DNA from: Virgibacillus chiguensis
GTDB lineage: Bacteria; Bacillota; Bacilli; Bacillales; Amphibacillaceae
DNA length: 64,000 nucleotides
Reading direction: 5' to 3'
Assembly (NCBI RefSeq): GCF_900129865.1
Contig: NZ_FQXD01000001.1
Span: 124,001-188,000, forward strand
Shown in pieces: positions 1 to 8,322 of this stretch (the first letter of the stretch is position 1; every line of letters starts with the position of its first letter). The notes under the pieces were generated by a model. That model did not search any database. It worked only from the letters and a program-made list of their open reading frames with translations, and was not told the origin of the DNA. The translations under genes and the position numbers were made by a program.

Positions 1-544
1 GAAACGTAACTTTTTCTTTTATGTTAGGAGATAGATGATAGAGCCCATGTTGATTCGTAAAATACTTTTGAATAGCTTTCGCCGGTAATTCTTTTAAAGC
101 CTGTTTTTGATAAATGCCTTGCTTGGCCTTGCTTAAAGCAGCTTCATCTATATCTGTTGCCATAATTCGATAGGAAGCTCTAGGAAAATGCTCTGATAGC
201 AATATAGCAAGACTGTACGGCTCTTCTCCTGTAGAGCATGCTGCACTCCAAATTGTAAACGATGGTTTTTTCACCAATGCTGGCATAACTGTAGTTTGTA
301 AAACTTCCCAACGCTTAGGATTACGATAAAATTCAGATACATTTATTGTTAACCGATCCACAAATTCGTTCAGTAATGCTTGCTCTTGATCTAGTGCACG
401 ATAATAACTTGAAAAGTCTTTATATCCCCGTTTATTTCTAAGAGATGTGAGTCTTCGTTTCATTTGTGTTTCTTTGTAAAGGTGTAAATCAATGCCTAAT
501 TTTATTTTTATTTTATTTATAAACTGGTTATAATCCTTTTCCAA
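1..544 (-). CDS. cheR: Chemotaxis receptor methyltransferase CheR (3' end beyond window)
   Basis: CheR uses S-adenosylmethionine to methylate glutamates on chemoreceptors, setting adaptation together with CheB. About 181 codons are visible and the frame runs open off the left edge. The N-terminal helical domain is recognisable (QMKRRLTSL at residues 27-35, NVSEFYRN at 68-75), followed by the start of the SAM fold (IWSAACSTGEEPYSLA at 98-113) and ATDIDEAAL. The chosen start is TTG, six bases after an AGGAG site; I see no better in-frame ATG. The position after ndk matches B. subtilis. Roughly the last 75 residues are missing because the window ends, not because the gene is broken. Confidence 0.93.
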   Translation of the reverse strand, partial: MEKDYNQFINKIKIKLGIDLHLYKETQMKRRLTSLRNKRGYKDFSSYYRALDQEQALLNEFVDRLTINVSEFYRNPKRWEVLQTTVMPALVKKPSFTIWSAACSTGEEPYSLAILLSEHFPRASYRIMATDIDEAALSKAKQGIYQKQALKELPAKAIQKYFTNQHGLYHLSPNIKEKVTF

Positions 545-589
545 TAACTTCTCCTTCTCCCTCTTTCAATGATCACCGGGCTGCCTTCA

Positions 590-625
590 GTCTATGGTGA
601 TAAAGCCGTCGTTTTGCTTATACTT
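590..625 (+). repeat. Palindromic intergenic element, partial copy R1
   Basis: This is the tail half of a short element found about nine times in the window. It carries TATGGTGATAAA, then CGTCGTTTTGCTTATACT, closely matching the copy near 51.5 kb. The ACTTGGC/GCCAAGT palindrome that precedes the tail elsewhere is degenerate here. It lies between cheR and ndk. Confidence 0.55.
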
Positions 626-643
626 TTTCTGTAGTATAAATTA

Positions 644-670
644 CCGCGAGGCACAATATCATCCTCGCGG
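644..670 (-). terminator. Hairpin terminator after ndk
   Basis: Perfect 8-bp inverted repeat CCGCGAGG/CCTCGCGG with an 11-base loop, 20 bases past the ndk stop. The following T-run is short (TAATTT), so termination is likely but not textbook. Confidence 0.7.
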
Positions 671-690
671 CAACTTAAAGCCTTGCTATG

Positions 691-1137
691 TTAGTAGATC
701 CAAGTTGCATCTTGCTTGGAATAATCGATGAGTTCTTCAACTTTAAAGAATAAAGAAAGCTCCCTTTTAGCACTTCCAACAGAATCAGAGCCGTGTATAA
801 TATTCTTTCCAACAGTCATACCATAGTCTCCACGGATTGTTCCAGGCGATGCTTCTGTAGGGTTAGTTTTGCCCATCATTTCTCTTGCGGTTGCGATTAC
901 ATTTTCTCCTTCCCAAGCCATAGCAAAAACTGGACCAGATGTAATGAAATCAACCAGTTCTCCAAAAAAAGGACGTTCTTTATGCTCTGCATAATGCTGC
1001 TCAGCTAATTGCGTTGAAATGGTCATCAACTTTGCACCAACTAGTTTGAAACCTTTCGCTTCAAATCGGCTTATAATATCGCCAATTAAATTACGCTGAA
1101 CACCATCCGGTTTCACCATCAAAAAAGTCTTTTCCAT
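691..1137 (-). CDS. ndk: Nucleoside diphosphate kinase
   Basis: Cytoplasmic enzyme that transfers the gamma-phosphate of ATP to nucleoside diphosphates through a phosphohistidine. The 148 residues are the normal family length. The N-terminus [14 protein letters not shown]-like (here [15 protein letters not shown]) and the active-site segment [15 protein letters not shown], with its catalytic histidine, are both present. The ATG follows a purine-rich AGGTGAGGGG site. It sits downstream of hepT and upstream of cheR, as in B. subtilis, with a terminator hairpin just after the stop. Confidence 0.97.
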   Translation of the reverse strand: MEKTFLMVKPDGVQRNLIGDIISRFEAKGFKLVGAKLMTISTQLAEQHYAEHKERPFFGELVDFITSGPVFAMAWEGENVIATAREMMGKTNPTEASPGTIRGDYGMTVGKNIIHGSDSVGSAKRELSLFFKVEELIDYSKQDATWIY

Positions 1138-1210
1138 GTCACAAAACCCCTCACCTTATGTAATTTGTCTCACCGATAAAATTCTATCAAAACTATGTAA
1201 AAAAGACAAA

Positions 1211-2182
1211 TTAAGTACGACGCTTGCCAATATATTTTCCAATTTGAAGTAAAGTTTGTTTTGCACGACTATCAGAAAAGCCTTCTAATTGTTGCAGTGC
1301 TTTTTCTAAATACCGATTACTAATTTGATAAGATTCGTCAATAGCGTTTGTGTTTTTTATATCTTCAATAATTTCTTTTATATGCTTCTCACGAATTTCA
1401 GAAGGAGCCTGTAATCCTTGAATGACTTTCTCTTTTAAAGCGGGTTTTCTCATCGCTAAAAATACAGGCAATGTTAAGTTTCCTTGTAATAAATCATTTC
1501 CTGCAGGCTTTCCTAGCTCTTTTTCAGAACCCGTAAAATCCAAAATATCATCGATGATTTGATAGGACATACCGATATTGTATCCATAAAGATATAATCT
1601 ATGGGCTTCTATTTCTGGTAACCCTGAAGCAATGGCGCCTAGCTTACAACTCGTAGCTATTAGTAAAGCTGTTTTACGCTTAATTCGTCGCAAATAATTG
1701 CGAAACCCCTGACTCGAATCAAATTTATCTTTAATTTGTTCAATTTCACCTTTACACACTTCAACGATCGTTTTAGAAAGTAGATGATGTATTTTCGCAT
1801 CTTGCAAGAGTGTAATTTCTTCTAACGCTCGTGCTAAAATATAGTCGCCTGCATACATGGCAACACGATTACCATACGTTTGTCTAATTGTTGGCATGCC
1901 TCTTCTAATATCAGCATCATCAATTACATCATCGTGAACCAATGTAGCAGTATGAATAAGTTCTAATGACACAGCGACAATTTTTAGCCGTTCTAAGTCA
2001 TAGGTCCCCATCTGTCCTGATAGTAACACAAATACCGGACGAATCCGTTTTCCACCTGCTTGAAGTAACTGGGTTGAAGCTTTTCTTAAAACAGGATGTT
2101 TAGCCTGTACAACTTCATTAATCGTTTGTTCAATTTCATTTAGGTCTTTTTTTAAATATCCATAAGCTTTAGCTAATTTCAT
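1211..2182 (-). CDS. hepT: Heptaprenyl diphosphate synthase component II
   Basis: Catalytic subunit of the two-part synthase that extends farnesyl diphosphate with isopentenyl diphosphate to the C35 side chain of menaquinone-7. The protein has 323 residues of polyprenyl synthase fold. The first aspartate-rich motif is in HDDVIDDADIRRG (about residues 87-99) and the second in IIDDILDFTG (about 211-220); GGKRIRP binds the substrate diphosphate. It closes a tight hepS-menG-hepT cluster, with a 26-base gap to menG, so the side chain and head-group methylation of menaquinone are made together. Confidence 0.96.
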   Translation of the reverse strand: MKLAKAYGYLKKDLNEIEQTINEVVQAKHPVLRKASTQLLQAGGKRIRPVFVLLSGQMGTYDLERLKIVAVSLELIHTATLVHDDVIDDADIRRGMPTIRQTYGNRVAMYAGDYILARALEEITLLQDAKIHHLLSKTIVEVCKGEIEQIKDKFDSSQGFRNYLRRIKRKTALLIATSCKLGAIASGLPEIEAHRLYLYGYNIGMSYQIIDDILDFTGSEKELGKPAGNDLLQGNLTLPVFLAMRKPALKEKVIQGLQAPSEIREKHIKEIIEDIKNTNAIDESYQISNRYLEKALQQLEGFSDSRAKQTLLQIGKYIGKRRT

Positions 2183-2208
2183 TCATGTCACCTTTAATTT
2201 TCGCTTTA

Positions 2209-2925
2209 TTAACTATTCGGTTCTTTCTCGCCCATATGCATGGCTGCAACCCCGCCAGTATAGCTCTTCACTTGAACATTAGTAAATCCAGCTTCTATAA
2301 ACATTTGTTTTAAACGGTTTTTATTAGGAAAATCTTTAGCAGATTCGTTCAACCATGCATACTCTTGTTTGCTTTTGGCAATTAATTTCCCAAGCAGCGG
2401 CATAATGTATTGGAAATAAAAACGGTATAATTGTCGATAAATGGGTATAGTAGGTTGTGATGTTTCTAAACAAACTACTTTCCCACCTGGTTTTACAACA
2501 CGGTACATTTCTTTTAATACTGTCATATAATCTTGAACATTTCGTAAGCCAAAACCGATAGTTACATAATCAAAGCTATTATCTTGAAAAGGTAGTTGCA
2601 TTGCATTACCTTGTATGAAATCTACATGTTCTAATTCTAATTTTCGCTGTTTCTGTTTCGCAATGGAAAGCATATTTTCACTAAAATCAAGGCCTGTAAC
2701 TTCACCTTTAGCTCCAATCTCTTCTGCCATTACCAACGCCCAATCTCCCGTTCCACAACATACATCTAATGCGCTTGAACCTACCTTTACGTCCATACGC
2801 TTCATAACATCTTTTCTCCATGTTTTATGGCGTTGGAATGAAATAATGGAATTCATCGAATCGTATTTTGAATATATTTTTTCAAAAACGTGATGAACAC
2901 GTTCTTCTTTAGATGGATATGCCAT
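2209..2925 (-). CDS. menG: Demethylmenaquinone methyltransferase
   Basis: SAM-dependent methyltransferase for the last step of menaquinone synthesis (MenG/UbiE family). The 238 residues include the family N-terminus [23 protein letters not shown] motif [11 protein letters not shown] (about 54-63), [15 protein letters not shown] and the signature FGLRNVQDY. It is placed between the two heptaprenyl synthase subunits, three bases after hepS and 26 before hepT, which supports the assignment independently of homology. Confidence 0.97.
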   Translation of the reverse strand: MAYPSKEERVHHVFEKIYSKYDSMNSIISFQRHKTWRKDVMKRMDVKVGSSALDVCCGTGDWALVMAEEIGAKGEVTGLDFSENMLSIAKQKQRKLELEHVDFIQGNAMQLPFQDNSFDYVTIGFGLRNVQDYMTVLKEMYRVVKPGGKVVCLETSQPTIPIYRQLYRFYFQYIMPLLGKLIAKSKQEYAWLNESAKDFPNKNRLKQMFIEAGFTNVQVKSYTGGVAAMHMGEKEPNS

Positions 2926-2928
2926 AGT

Positions 2929-3705
2929 TTAACCTTCTTCCCCCATAGTAGATATGTAAGCTTTTTTTATAGAAGTAATTTCTGTTTCTAAGTAGTTTGA
3001 TAAGCTAGAATAAATAGACGAGAGCTTGTGCACTTCATCTTCTAATTGTTGCAATAATGCTGTCAGCTGCTTGCTTAATTCACTTTTATCGAAAAAACTT
3101 TTCACCCAAGAATGTACTTGCATTTTTCTTGCATTAAAATGTTCGATATCATTTATCAGCTTAATAACCAAAAGCCATTTTTCCACAATCTTTCCCATCA
3201 TAGAAATATTCAAAAACGAGGCCACTTGTACGAGCAAATGTGTATCAATAATATTACGAATAAGCATATAATCCTGCAAAGAATCTATTTCATTATAATA
3301 GAGTTTCATTTTATACTCGTTAATTTCTTTAATTGTGGAGGCAAGTAGTTGAATAAACTCAAAATCACTGATCTCGGCTAGCACTAAATAATAAAGACCA
3401 CTATAATAATCTCCAGCAAGTACATGCAATTGTTTCTGTAACTTGACGTCTTCATTTTCATTGGGTGAAGTTAAACTCGGAACTTTGTCATGTGTGTCTA
3501 AAGCCATCTGTACAAGCATAGTTGTAACAATATATCTTTGTTTATGGGACTCAGGTAAGGAACTATGATTCATCATTTCCATTAATAAAAACAATTTTTC
3601 CTCATCGATAGCGGGCTTGTCAATATATTTTTCCAAATAGGAATGCTTTATTTTCTTTTCTATCTCTGCTTTTACATAGTATATGTCCTTTGCTGACCTA
3701 TTCAA
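2929..3705 (-). CDS. hepS: Heptaprenyl diphosphate synthase component I
   Basis: Small regulatory subunit that pairs with HepT to set the C35 product length. This family is poorly conserved. I identify it from the helical 258-residue sequence, motifs such as LAGDYYSGLYYLVLAE, and its position directly before menG-hepT. The start is TTG after an AGGTGAT site; no nearby ATG fits. An extended minus-10 promoter lies about 45 bases upstream, so the three menaquinone genes can be transcribed independently of mtrB. Confidence 0.92.
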   Translation of the reverse strand: MNRSAKDIYYVKAEIEKKIKHSYLEKYIDKPAIDEEKLFLLMEMMNHSSLPESHKQRYIVTTMLVQMALDTHDKVPSLTSPNENEDVKLQKQLHVLAGDYYSGLYYLVLAEISDFEFIQLLASTIKEINEYKMKLYYNEIDSLQDYMLIRNIIDTHLLVQVASFLNISMMGKIVEKWLLVIKLINDIEHFNARKMQVHSWVKSFFDKSELSKQLTALLQQLEDEVHKLSSIYSSLSNYLETEITSIKKAYISTMGEEG

Positions 3706-3748
3706 AGAAAATCACCTGAACCCTTCATCCATTCTATTCGCTTTTGCT

Positions 3749-3757
3749 ATTATAGCA
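3749..3757 (-). promoter_or_regulatory. Extended -10 promoter for hepS operon
   Basis: On the minus strand the sequence reads TGCTATAAT, an extended minus-10. A weak TTGATT lies 15 bases upstream. It is about 45 bases from the hepS start. Confidence 0.55.
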
Positions 3758-3915
3758 TATTTTAAGTCTAATCAATAATCAAACATTCTAGAAAAGCAAC
3801 TGAGATCTCATAAAAATAATTAATCTGCGAGTGAGCCGGCTGTGAAGGGAATGGATGATAAAACTTAAGCTAATAGATAGAGGTAGTAAAGTATAAAAAC
3901 AACTGTCATCTAATC

Positions 3916-4137
3916 TTACTCACTCTCAATCTCACCGTGACTTGTTTGAACTAAAGCTTTACCTCTTACTTTAACCGCTGAGGTATGCTCTGTAAACTGG
4001 GCGATCATAATTTCTCCTTGATCAAGTTTTTCTGAATGATGAAAACGCGTATCATTTCCTCTGGTTAATCCAATTACTTGTACACCATCTTCCAGTGCTT
4101 TGATAACAAAAAAATCTGAAACACTTGACTTATCCAT
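3916..4137 (-). CDS. mtrB: trp RNA-binding attenuation protein TRAP
   Basis: TRAP forms an 11-subunit ring that, when loaded with tryptophan, wraps GAG/UAG repeats in trp leader RNA and terminates transcription. The 73-residue length is standard. The RNA-contacting residues known from B. subtilis fall at the same positions: Lys37, Lys56 and Arg58 (in AVKVRGKA). Start after a GGAAAGG site. In B. subtilis mtrB is the second gene after mtrA/folE. Here only 354 bases separate it from HU and folE is absent, so mtrB must use its own promoter or HU read-through. No trp genes are in the window. Confidence 0.96.
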   Translation of the reverse strand: MDKSSVSDFFVIKALEDGVQVIGLTRGNDTRFHHSEKLDQGEIMIAQFTEHTSAVKVRGKALVQTSHGEIESE

Positions 4138-4211
4138 TTCTTCAGCCTTTCCTTTCTTAGAATTAATTTTTTTAAAACAATATGTAGATTGTTACGCTAT
4201 CGTTTAAAGCG

Positions 4212-4270
4212 TATAGTATTAAAAAAATAACAGCTTCCTCCATAAAGATTTGGCGTTAAGCCCAATTTCT
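4212..4270 (-). repeat. Palindromic intergenic element, copy R2
   Basis: Read on the minus strand: TTGGGCTTAACGCCAAATC, then TTTATGG and a tail ending in AATACTAT. The palindromic head and the tail both match the other copies, with divergence in the middle. Confidence 0.6.
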
Positions 4271-4446
4271 ATAAAACGGTTGTTCCTCGTTCTATTGAAT
4301 AAAAATTCAATTAAATTTCAGGAATGGAATCTTCATCCCTAGAGAATAGGTTCTACTTAGATTCATAAGCTAGACATCTTCCGATTTTTGAAGTGGAGGT
4401 CTTACAGCACTTTATATCCTCTATAATTTATTTTCTTATAGTGTAA

Positions 4447-4475
4447 AAAAGGATACGCAAATCGCGTATCCTTTT
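4447..4475 (-). terminator. Rho-independent terminator of HU
   Basis: Perfect 12-bp stem (AAAAGGATACGC / GCGTATCCTTTT) with a 5-base loop, followed by T residues on the minus strand, 17 bases past the HU stop. Confidence 0.9.
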
Positions 4476-4491
4476 GCCCTATGTAAAATAA

Positions 4492-4764
4492 TTATTTTAC
4501 ACTATCTTTTAGGGCTTTACCTGGCTTGAATGCAGGAACTTTGCTTGCTGGTATTTCGATCTCTTCTCCTGTTTGAGGATTACGACCTTTACGAGCAGAA
4601 CGTTCACGTACTTCAAAGTTACCGAATCCAATTAATTGTACTTTTTCACCATTTTTAAGTGAATCCATGACAGATTCGAATACTGCATCTACTGCTTTCG
4701 TAGCATCTTTTTTAGAAAGATAGCTTTTTTCAGCTACAGCATTAATTAGGTCTGTTTTGTTCAT
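4492..4764 (-). CDS. hup: DNA-binding protein HU
   Basis: Histone-like homodimer that bends and compacts DNA. The protein has 90 residues with the family signature [21 protein letters not shown] (residues about 46-66) and the C-terminal [12 protein letters not shown] longer frame with twelve extra residues exists, but the ATG used here sits after a very strong AGGAGGTG site and gives the exact family length. A sigma-A promoter and a transcript-start hairpin lie about 100 bases upstream and a strong terminator follows. It therefore looks like a monocistronic, highly expressed gene. Confidence 0.97.
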   Translation of the reverse strand: MNKTDLINAVAEKSYLSKKDATKAVDAVFESVMDSLKNGEKVQLIGFGNFEVRERSARKGRNPQTGEEIEIPASKVPAFKPGKALKDSVK

Positions 4765-4857
4765 GACATTCACCTCCTCCCATTTATCATCAATCGACAT
4801 TGGAACAAATTAAACAACTATCTTCATTTGTTCACCTTTTTGCCAGTTTTTATACTT

Positions 4858-4884
4858 CATGCCACATAATAGTAATGTGACATG
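4858..4884 (-). promoter_or_regulatory. 5'-terminal hairpin of the HU mRNA
   Basis: CATGTCACAT and ATGTGGCATG form a stem with one G-U pair and a 7-base loop. It begins at the expected transcription start of the HU promoter, so the mRNA would start in a stem. This could protect it from 5' decay or be an operator. Confidence 0.55.
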
Positions 4885-4888
4885 GCTT

Positions 4889-4917
4889 ATATTAACCGAG
4901 TTTGCAACAAAATTCAA
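4889..4917 (-). promoter_or_regulatory. Sigma-A promoter of HU
   Basis: Minus strand: TTGAAT, a 17-base spacer, TAATAT. It lies about 125 bases before the HU start codon. Confidence 0.65.
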
Positions 4918-5186
4918 CAGTTTCCACCTAATTTTTATTATTTTCTTCGGTTTTCATAAGTTTTTATGGATTATATGGTACAATTTTACATTTAGCGCAG
5001 AAAGCTTATTAGAATCATGTTTAGCAATACTTCGGCTATATTAAAGTTATACGACACAATGAGCAAATATCCTGCCGTTTCCAATGAAGTTTTTTATTTA
5101 ATTTATATAGTTGGCTAAAAGCAACTAAAAAAATAGTAAAACATAGTTACTTTTTTTCTTTTACTAAAGAGATTCTCAACACAAAA

Positions 5187-5211
5187 ATGCTCGCTAATCG
5201 TACACGAGCAT
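5187..5211 (-). terminator. Second terminator downstream of spoIVA
   Basis: ATGCTCG/CGAGCAT 7-bp stem, 11-base loop, then TTTTTG on the minus strand. It may back up the spoIVA terminator or serve the short reading frame just upstream. Confidence 0.65.
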
Positions 5212-5261
5212 ATAAAAGCATATATCAATAATTTTTTCGTGATAGAACGCCAAAACTTACG

Positions 5262-5315
5262 TCACTTTAGTATTGTGAGAACCATGGTTGAACGTTGTTT
5301 TACAGTCTTATCCAT
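5262..5315 (-). CDS. Possible 17-residue peptide
   Basis: An ATG-started frame MDKTVKQRSTMVLTILK is preceded by GGGGG and lies between two minus-strand terminators. I do not recognise it, and it is not SpoVM. Its length makes chance occurrence likely; the ribosome site and its bracketing by terminators are the only support. Confidence 0.2.
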   Translation of the reverse strand: MDKTVKQRSTMVLTILK

Positions 5316-5334
5316 ATCATCCCCCAAAAATAAA

Positions 5335-5354
5335 AGCAGCTACATACAGCTGCT
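5335..5354 (-). terminator. Terminator at the spoIVA stop
   Basis: AGCAGCT/AGCTGCT stem overlapping the stop codon, followed by TTTTATTTTT on the minus strand. Confidence 0.8.
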
Positions 5355-6831
5355 ATAATATAATAGCTATTAGACCACCAGAACCTTCATTTATGATTCG
5401 TTCTAGTGTATCCTTTAGTTTGTAACGTGCGTTTTCAGGCATAAGTGCAATTTTTGCTTGTATACCTTCTCTTACTATTGAGCTTAGGGAACGCCCAAAG
5501 ATATCTGACTCCCATATGGATAATGGATCCTCTTCAAAGTCTTGCATCAAATAACGCACTAATTCTTCACTCTGCTTTTCCGTTCCTATAATTGGTGAAA
5601 ATTCGGATTCAACTTCTACTTTAATCATGTGAATGGACGGAGCGACAGCTTTTAAGCGAACACCGAACCGAGAGCCTTGCCGAATAATTTCAGGCTCATC
5701 CAAAATCATATCCTCTAGAGCCGGAGCTGCAATTCCATATCCTGTTTGCTTGACCATTTGTAACGCGCCTGATACTTGATCGTATTCTCTTTTCGCATGA
5801 GCAAAATCTTGCATGAGCTGTAATAAATGATCTTTGCCCCTAATTTCTTCACCTACAATTTCTTTTAATATTTCGTCATATAAATAGTCAGGTGCATGGA
5901 GGTCAATTTCCGCTATCCCTTCCCCCATTTCCATATCGGCTAATTTTGCTTGCTCAATATGTTCATAAACAGCAAATTCACCAACAATTTGATCCACATC
6001 ACGCAAGCGTTTAATGTTTTTCACAGTCTCTTGAATGGCTTCTTGATATTCTCTTCTTAACCAGTGATTTTCTTTTAGCACCATTACCCAGCTTGGTAAA
6101 TTTACATTAACTTCTAAAACCGGAAATTCGTATAATGCCTCACGTAAAACATTGGTAACATCATGTTCTGTCATAGATTCAATACTCATTGCTATAACAG
6201 GTATATCATATTTATCGACTAAATCTTGGCGTAACAACTCTGTTTCTTGACTGCTAGGACGCTGGGAATTAAGCACCATTATAAAAGGCTTTCCTACTTC
6301 TTTTAATTCATCAACAACCCTCGCCTCGGCATCCACATATTCATGTCGATTAATTTCTCCAAACGAACCGTCAGCTGTTACAATAACCCCAATTGTTGAA
6401 TGCTCTTGAATTACTTTTCTTGTTCCAATTTCTGCTGCATCGTGAAAAGGTATTGCTTCTTCGTACCAAGGGGTGTGAATCATTCTGGGTCCATTTTCGT
6501 CTTCAAACCCTTTTGCTCCCTCAACGGCGTATCCAACGCAATCCACTAGACGAATGTTTACATCTAATCCTTCATCGACATGAACAGAAACCGCTTGATT
6601 AGGTACAAATTTAGGCTCTGTAGTCATAATTGTTTTTCCAGCAGCACTTTGAGGCAATTCATCAAGTGCACGAGCCCTCTCGCTTTCTTCCTCCATGTTT
6701 GGCAGTACAACTTGCTCCATGAATTTTTTAATAAATGTTGATTTTCCAGTACGAACCGCTCCAACGATACCTAAGTAAATATCTCCATTTGTTCGTTTAG
6801 AAATATCATTAAAAATATCTACTCTTTCCAA
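5353..6831 (-). CDS. spoIVA: Spore coat morphogenetic ATPase SpoIVA
   Basis: SpoIVA hydrolyses ATP to polymerise into the basement layer of the spore coat on the forespore surface. It is 492 residues, full length, with Walker A GAVRTGKST at about 24-32, conserved TTEPKFVPN, and the invariant C-terminal NEGSGGLIAIIL needed for targeting. It starts with TTG after GGGAGGGG; the protein N-terminus ERVDIFNDI matches the family from this codon. Made in the mother cell in known systems (sigma-E); I could not identify a convincing promoter here. Its terminator overlaps the stop codon. Confidence 0.98.
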   Translation of the reverse strand: MERVDIFNDISKRTNGDIYLGIVGAVRTGKSTFIKKFMEQVVLPNMEEESERARALDELPQSAAGKTIMTTEPKFVPNQAVSVHVDEGLDVNIRLVDCVGYAVEGAKGFEDENGPRMIHTPWYEEAIPFHDAAEIGTRKVIQEHSTIGVIVTADGSFGEINRHEYVDAEARVVDELKEVGKPFIMVLNSQRPSSQETELLRQDLVDKYDIPVIAMSIESMTEHDVTNVLREALYEFPVLEVNVNLPSWVMVLKENHWLRREYQEAIQETVKNIKRLRDVDQIVGEFAVYEHIEQAKLADMEMGEGIAEIDLHAPDYLYDEILKEIVGEEIRGKDHLLQLMQDFAHAKREYDQVSGALQMVKQTGYGIAAPALEDMILDEPEIIRQGSRFGVRLKAVAPSIHMIKVEVESEFSPIIGTEKQSEELVRYLMQDFEEDPLSIWESDIFGRSLSSIVREGIQAKIALMPENARYKLKDTLERIINEGSGGLIAIIL

Positions 6832-6946
6832 AAGATCCCCTCCCGATCTCCGATTTCATTTTTACGCACAAACTATGAATAATTGACATTACAAGTCTAT
6901 GATGTTGTCCTATCAAAATATGCCTTATTCATGTGTAAAAGTTTAG

Positions 6947-6995
6947 AAAAACTTGGCTTTGCAAGTTTTTATGGCGATGGGACGCCGTAGATGTC
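6947..6995 (+). repeat. Palindromic intergenic element, copy R3
   Basis: AAAAACTTG and CAAGTTTTT flank a 6-base loop, then TATGGCGATGGGACGCCGT continues as in other copies. The ACTTATACTAT end is degraded. Confidence 0.6.
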
Positions 6996-7098
6996 ATATG
7001 TTCTAAAGATAGCAATAATGAACTGTATGTTTCACATTATGCATAAATAAGAATTTAATCCTGTAATGGAAATTTGTTATAAATTTGCTACGATCAAA

Positions 7099-7130
7099 AA
7101 CCCTTGAAACAATATATTGTTTCAAGGGTT
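7099..7130 (-). terminator. Terminator after the lipoprotein gene
   Basis: A 32-bp perfect palindrome (arms begin AACCCTTGAAACAATA), flanked by TTTTT on the minus strand, 15 bases past the stop. Confidence 0.85.
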
Positions 7131-7145
7131 CGAATATGATACTTT

Positions 7146-7874
7146 TTATTTATTTTCGTGTAAAAATACAGGTTCCTCATTCTTAATAGTATAAGGAAGA
7201 GAGTACACTGGAACAAAAGGAGTATTATTAGCTAACAGATAGCGAATATCATCCCCTGTTTCGTACTTATGGTTTTTTGTTTTTAATGCTTGATTCAAAT
7301 CAATTCGGTAGTCTACATAGAGTTCGCCTTCCGTATTCATCACAATTGGTAAGTTTTCTTTAGAATATGGACTTACAACAGTAGGTGGGTTTTCCAAACC
7401 AAGTTTTTCATAATCAATCGTATAAATCCCATCTGCTATTTCTTCTTTAAATGGTGGATACATATGTTCATCTCGATATATATCCAACTTTATATTTACA
7501 CTACGTATTACTTCAGATATACGTAAATCAATTAGTTTTACCCGTGGGTTTTTTTCTGGTGTAATTAAAGCATATTGGTAAACACCACCATTTTCAAAAG
7601 CATTAGCAGGAATTTCCGTTAATACATTGGCTTCCTTTAATTTGGGAAAATCAATTAAATATTTTTGGAAAATAGGTGTGTCGTTGTCTTTTGTTCGAAT
7701 TGGCACAAGACCGCCCTCTTGTTCTCGATATTGCTCTACTGCAGATTGGACTGCTTCTAATTGGCCTTCATTGGGAACCTGATTTTTTGATAATTCATTA
7801 TCGGGATATAAGCAACCGCTTAACAGGATAGTAAATAATATAAAAATGGCTATTTTTCCATATGTAGTATACAT
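7146..7874 (-). CDS. yphF: YphF-like lipoprotein of unknown function
   Basis: A 242-residue predicted lipoprotein: a hydrophobic signal (IAIFILFTILLSGC) ends in a lipobox with the acylated Cys near residue 20. The rest is a soluble extracytoplasmic domain of no known function. The start chosen is the ATG six bases inside a longer TTG-started frame, after a run of Gs. Position between spoIVA and a DUF2768 gene matches yphF of B. subtilis, which is my basis for the name. A link to sporulation is suggested only by its neighbours. Confidence 0.75.
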   Translation of the reverse strand: MYTTYGKIAIFILFTILLSGCLYPDNELSKNQVPNEGQLEAVQSAVEQYREQEGGLVPIRTKDNDTPIFQKYLIDFPKLKEANVLTEIPANAFENGGVYQYALITPEKNPRVKLIDLRISEVIRSVNIKLDIYRDEHMYPPFKEEIADGIYTIDYEKLGLENPPTVVSPYSKENLPIVMNTEGELYVDYRIDLNQALKTKNHKYETGDDIRYLLANNTPFVPVYSLPYTIKNEEPVFLHENK

Positions 7875-7892
7875 GATCAACCCCCCCTTGTA

Positions 7893-8090
7893 CTAAGCCG
7901 ATGGGCCGCTAAATACAATGTAAAAGATAATAAGACTCCCAAAAATTAATGATATGTATGCGAGTAACGACACTACTCCAGCTAACCACCCTTTAAGTTT
8001 ATACCTTGCCAATAAAATAAAACCGATTGCAACGAGCAAAAGAGCCATACCCACAAATGATATATACATTTTCAGCATTGCTTGTGACAC
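7893..8090 (-). CDS. yphE: DUF2768 small membrane protein (YphE-like)
   Basis: 65 residues with two membrane segments (about 8-28 and 37-60) separated by a short basic turn, RYKLKGW. Function unknown. Begins with GTG after GGGGTGG, with an in-frame ATG four codons later as an alternative. It is 18 bases upstream of the lipoprotein gene, so the two are probably one transcript. The order gpsA - DUF2768 - lipoprotein - spoIVA is conserved in Bacillus. Confidence 0.78.
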   Translation of the reverse strand: MSQAMLKMYISFVGMALLLVAIGFILLARYKLKGWLAGVVSLLAYISLIFGSLIIFYIVFSGPSA

Positions 8091-8189
8091 GATTTATCCA
8101 CCCCTTGAATACAATTCTTCACTGCAACACGTATTATAACATAAACCATTGACATACGTGATAAAAGACTGATAAAACCATAATAAAAT

Positions 8190-8220
8190 CCGGAATGAAG
8201 GGGGGCTTTCTCCATCCCGG
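8190..8220 (-). terminator. Terminator downstream of the SpoVIF-like gene
   Basis: An 11-bp stem with two G-U pairs (CCGGGATGGAG / CTTCATTCCGG) and a 9-base loop, followed by ATTTTATT on the minus strand. It separates gpsA/SpoVIF transcription from the DUF2768 gene. Confidence 0.75.
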
Positions 8221-8322
8221 TATGACTAAATAATTATCCACAGCAACTCTATTCATGAATGCTTGTGCGATTTATTCTATGCGTAAATGAGGAGGATTGT
8301 ATCCTCACTTGCCCAAGAACGT

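Larger units (their letters stand above)
4138..4491. other. Gene-free gap between mtrB and HU
   Basis: It holds the HU terminator and one minus-strand copy of the dispersed palindromic element. It is too short for the folE gene that occupies this place in B. subtilis, and I see no folE remnant. Confidence 0.6.
4765..5352. other. Gene-free stretch between HU and spoIVA
   Basis: It contains the HU leader, promoter and 5' hairpin, a minus-strand terminator, and a 17-codon reading frame with a GGGGG site. No protein of recognisable family is encoded. Confidence 0.6.
6832..7145. other. Gene-free gap upstream of spoIVA
   Basis: Contains the lipoprotein-gene terminator and a copy of the dispersed palindromic element. 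I found no coding sequence. Confidence 0.6.

Noticed and set aside
7099-7130. 32-bp perfect palindrome as a novel operator
   Set aside because: Its position right after the lipoprotein stop and flanking T-run make an ordinary terminator the simpler reading.
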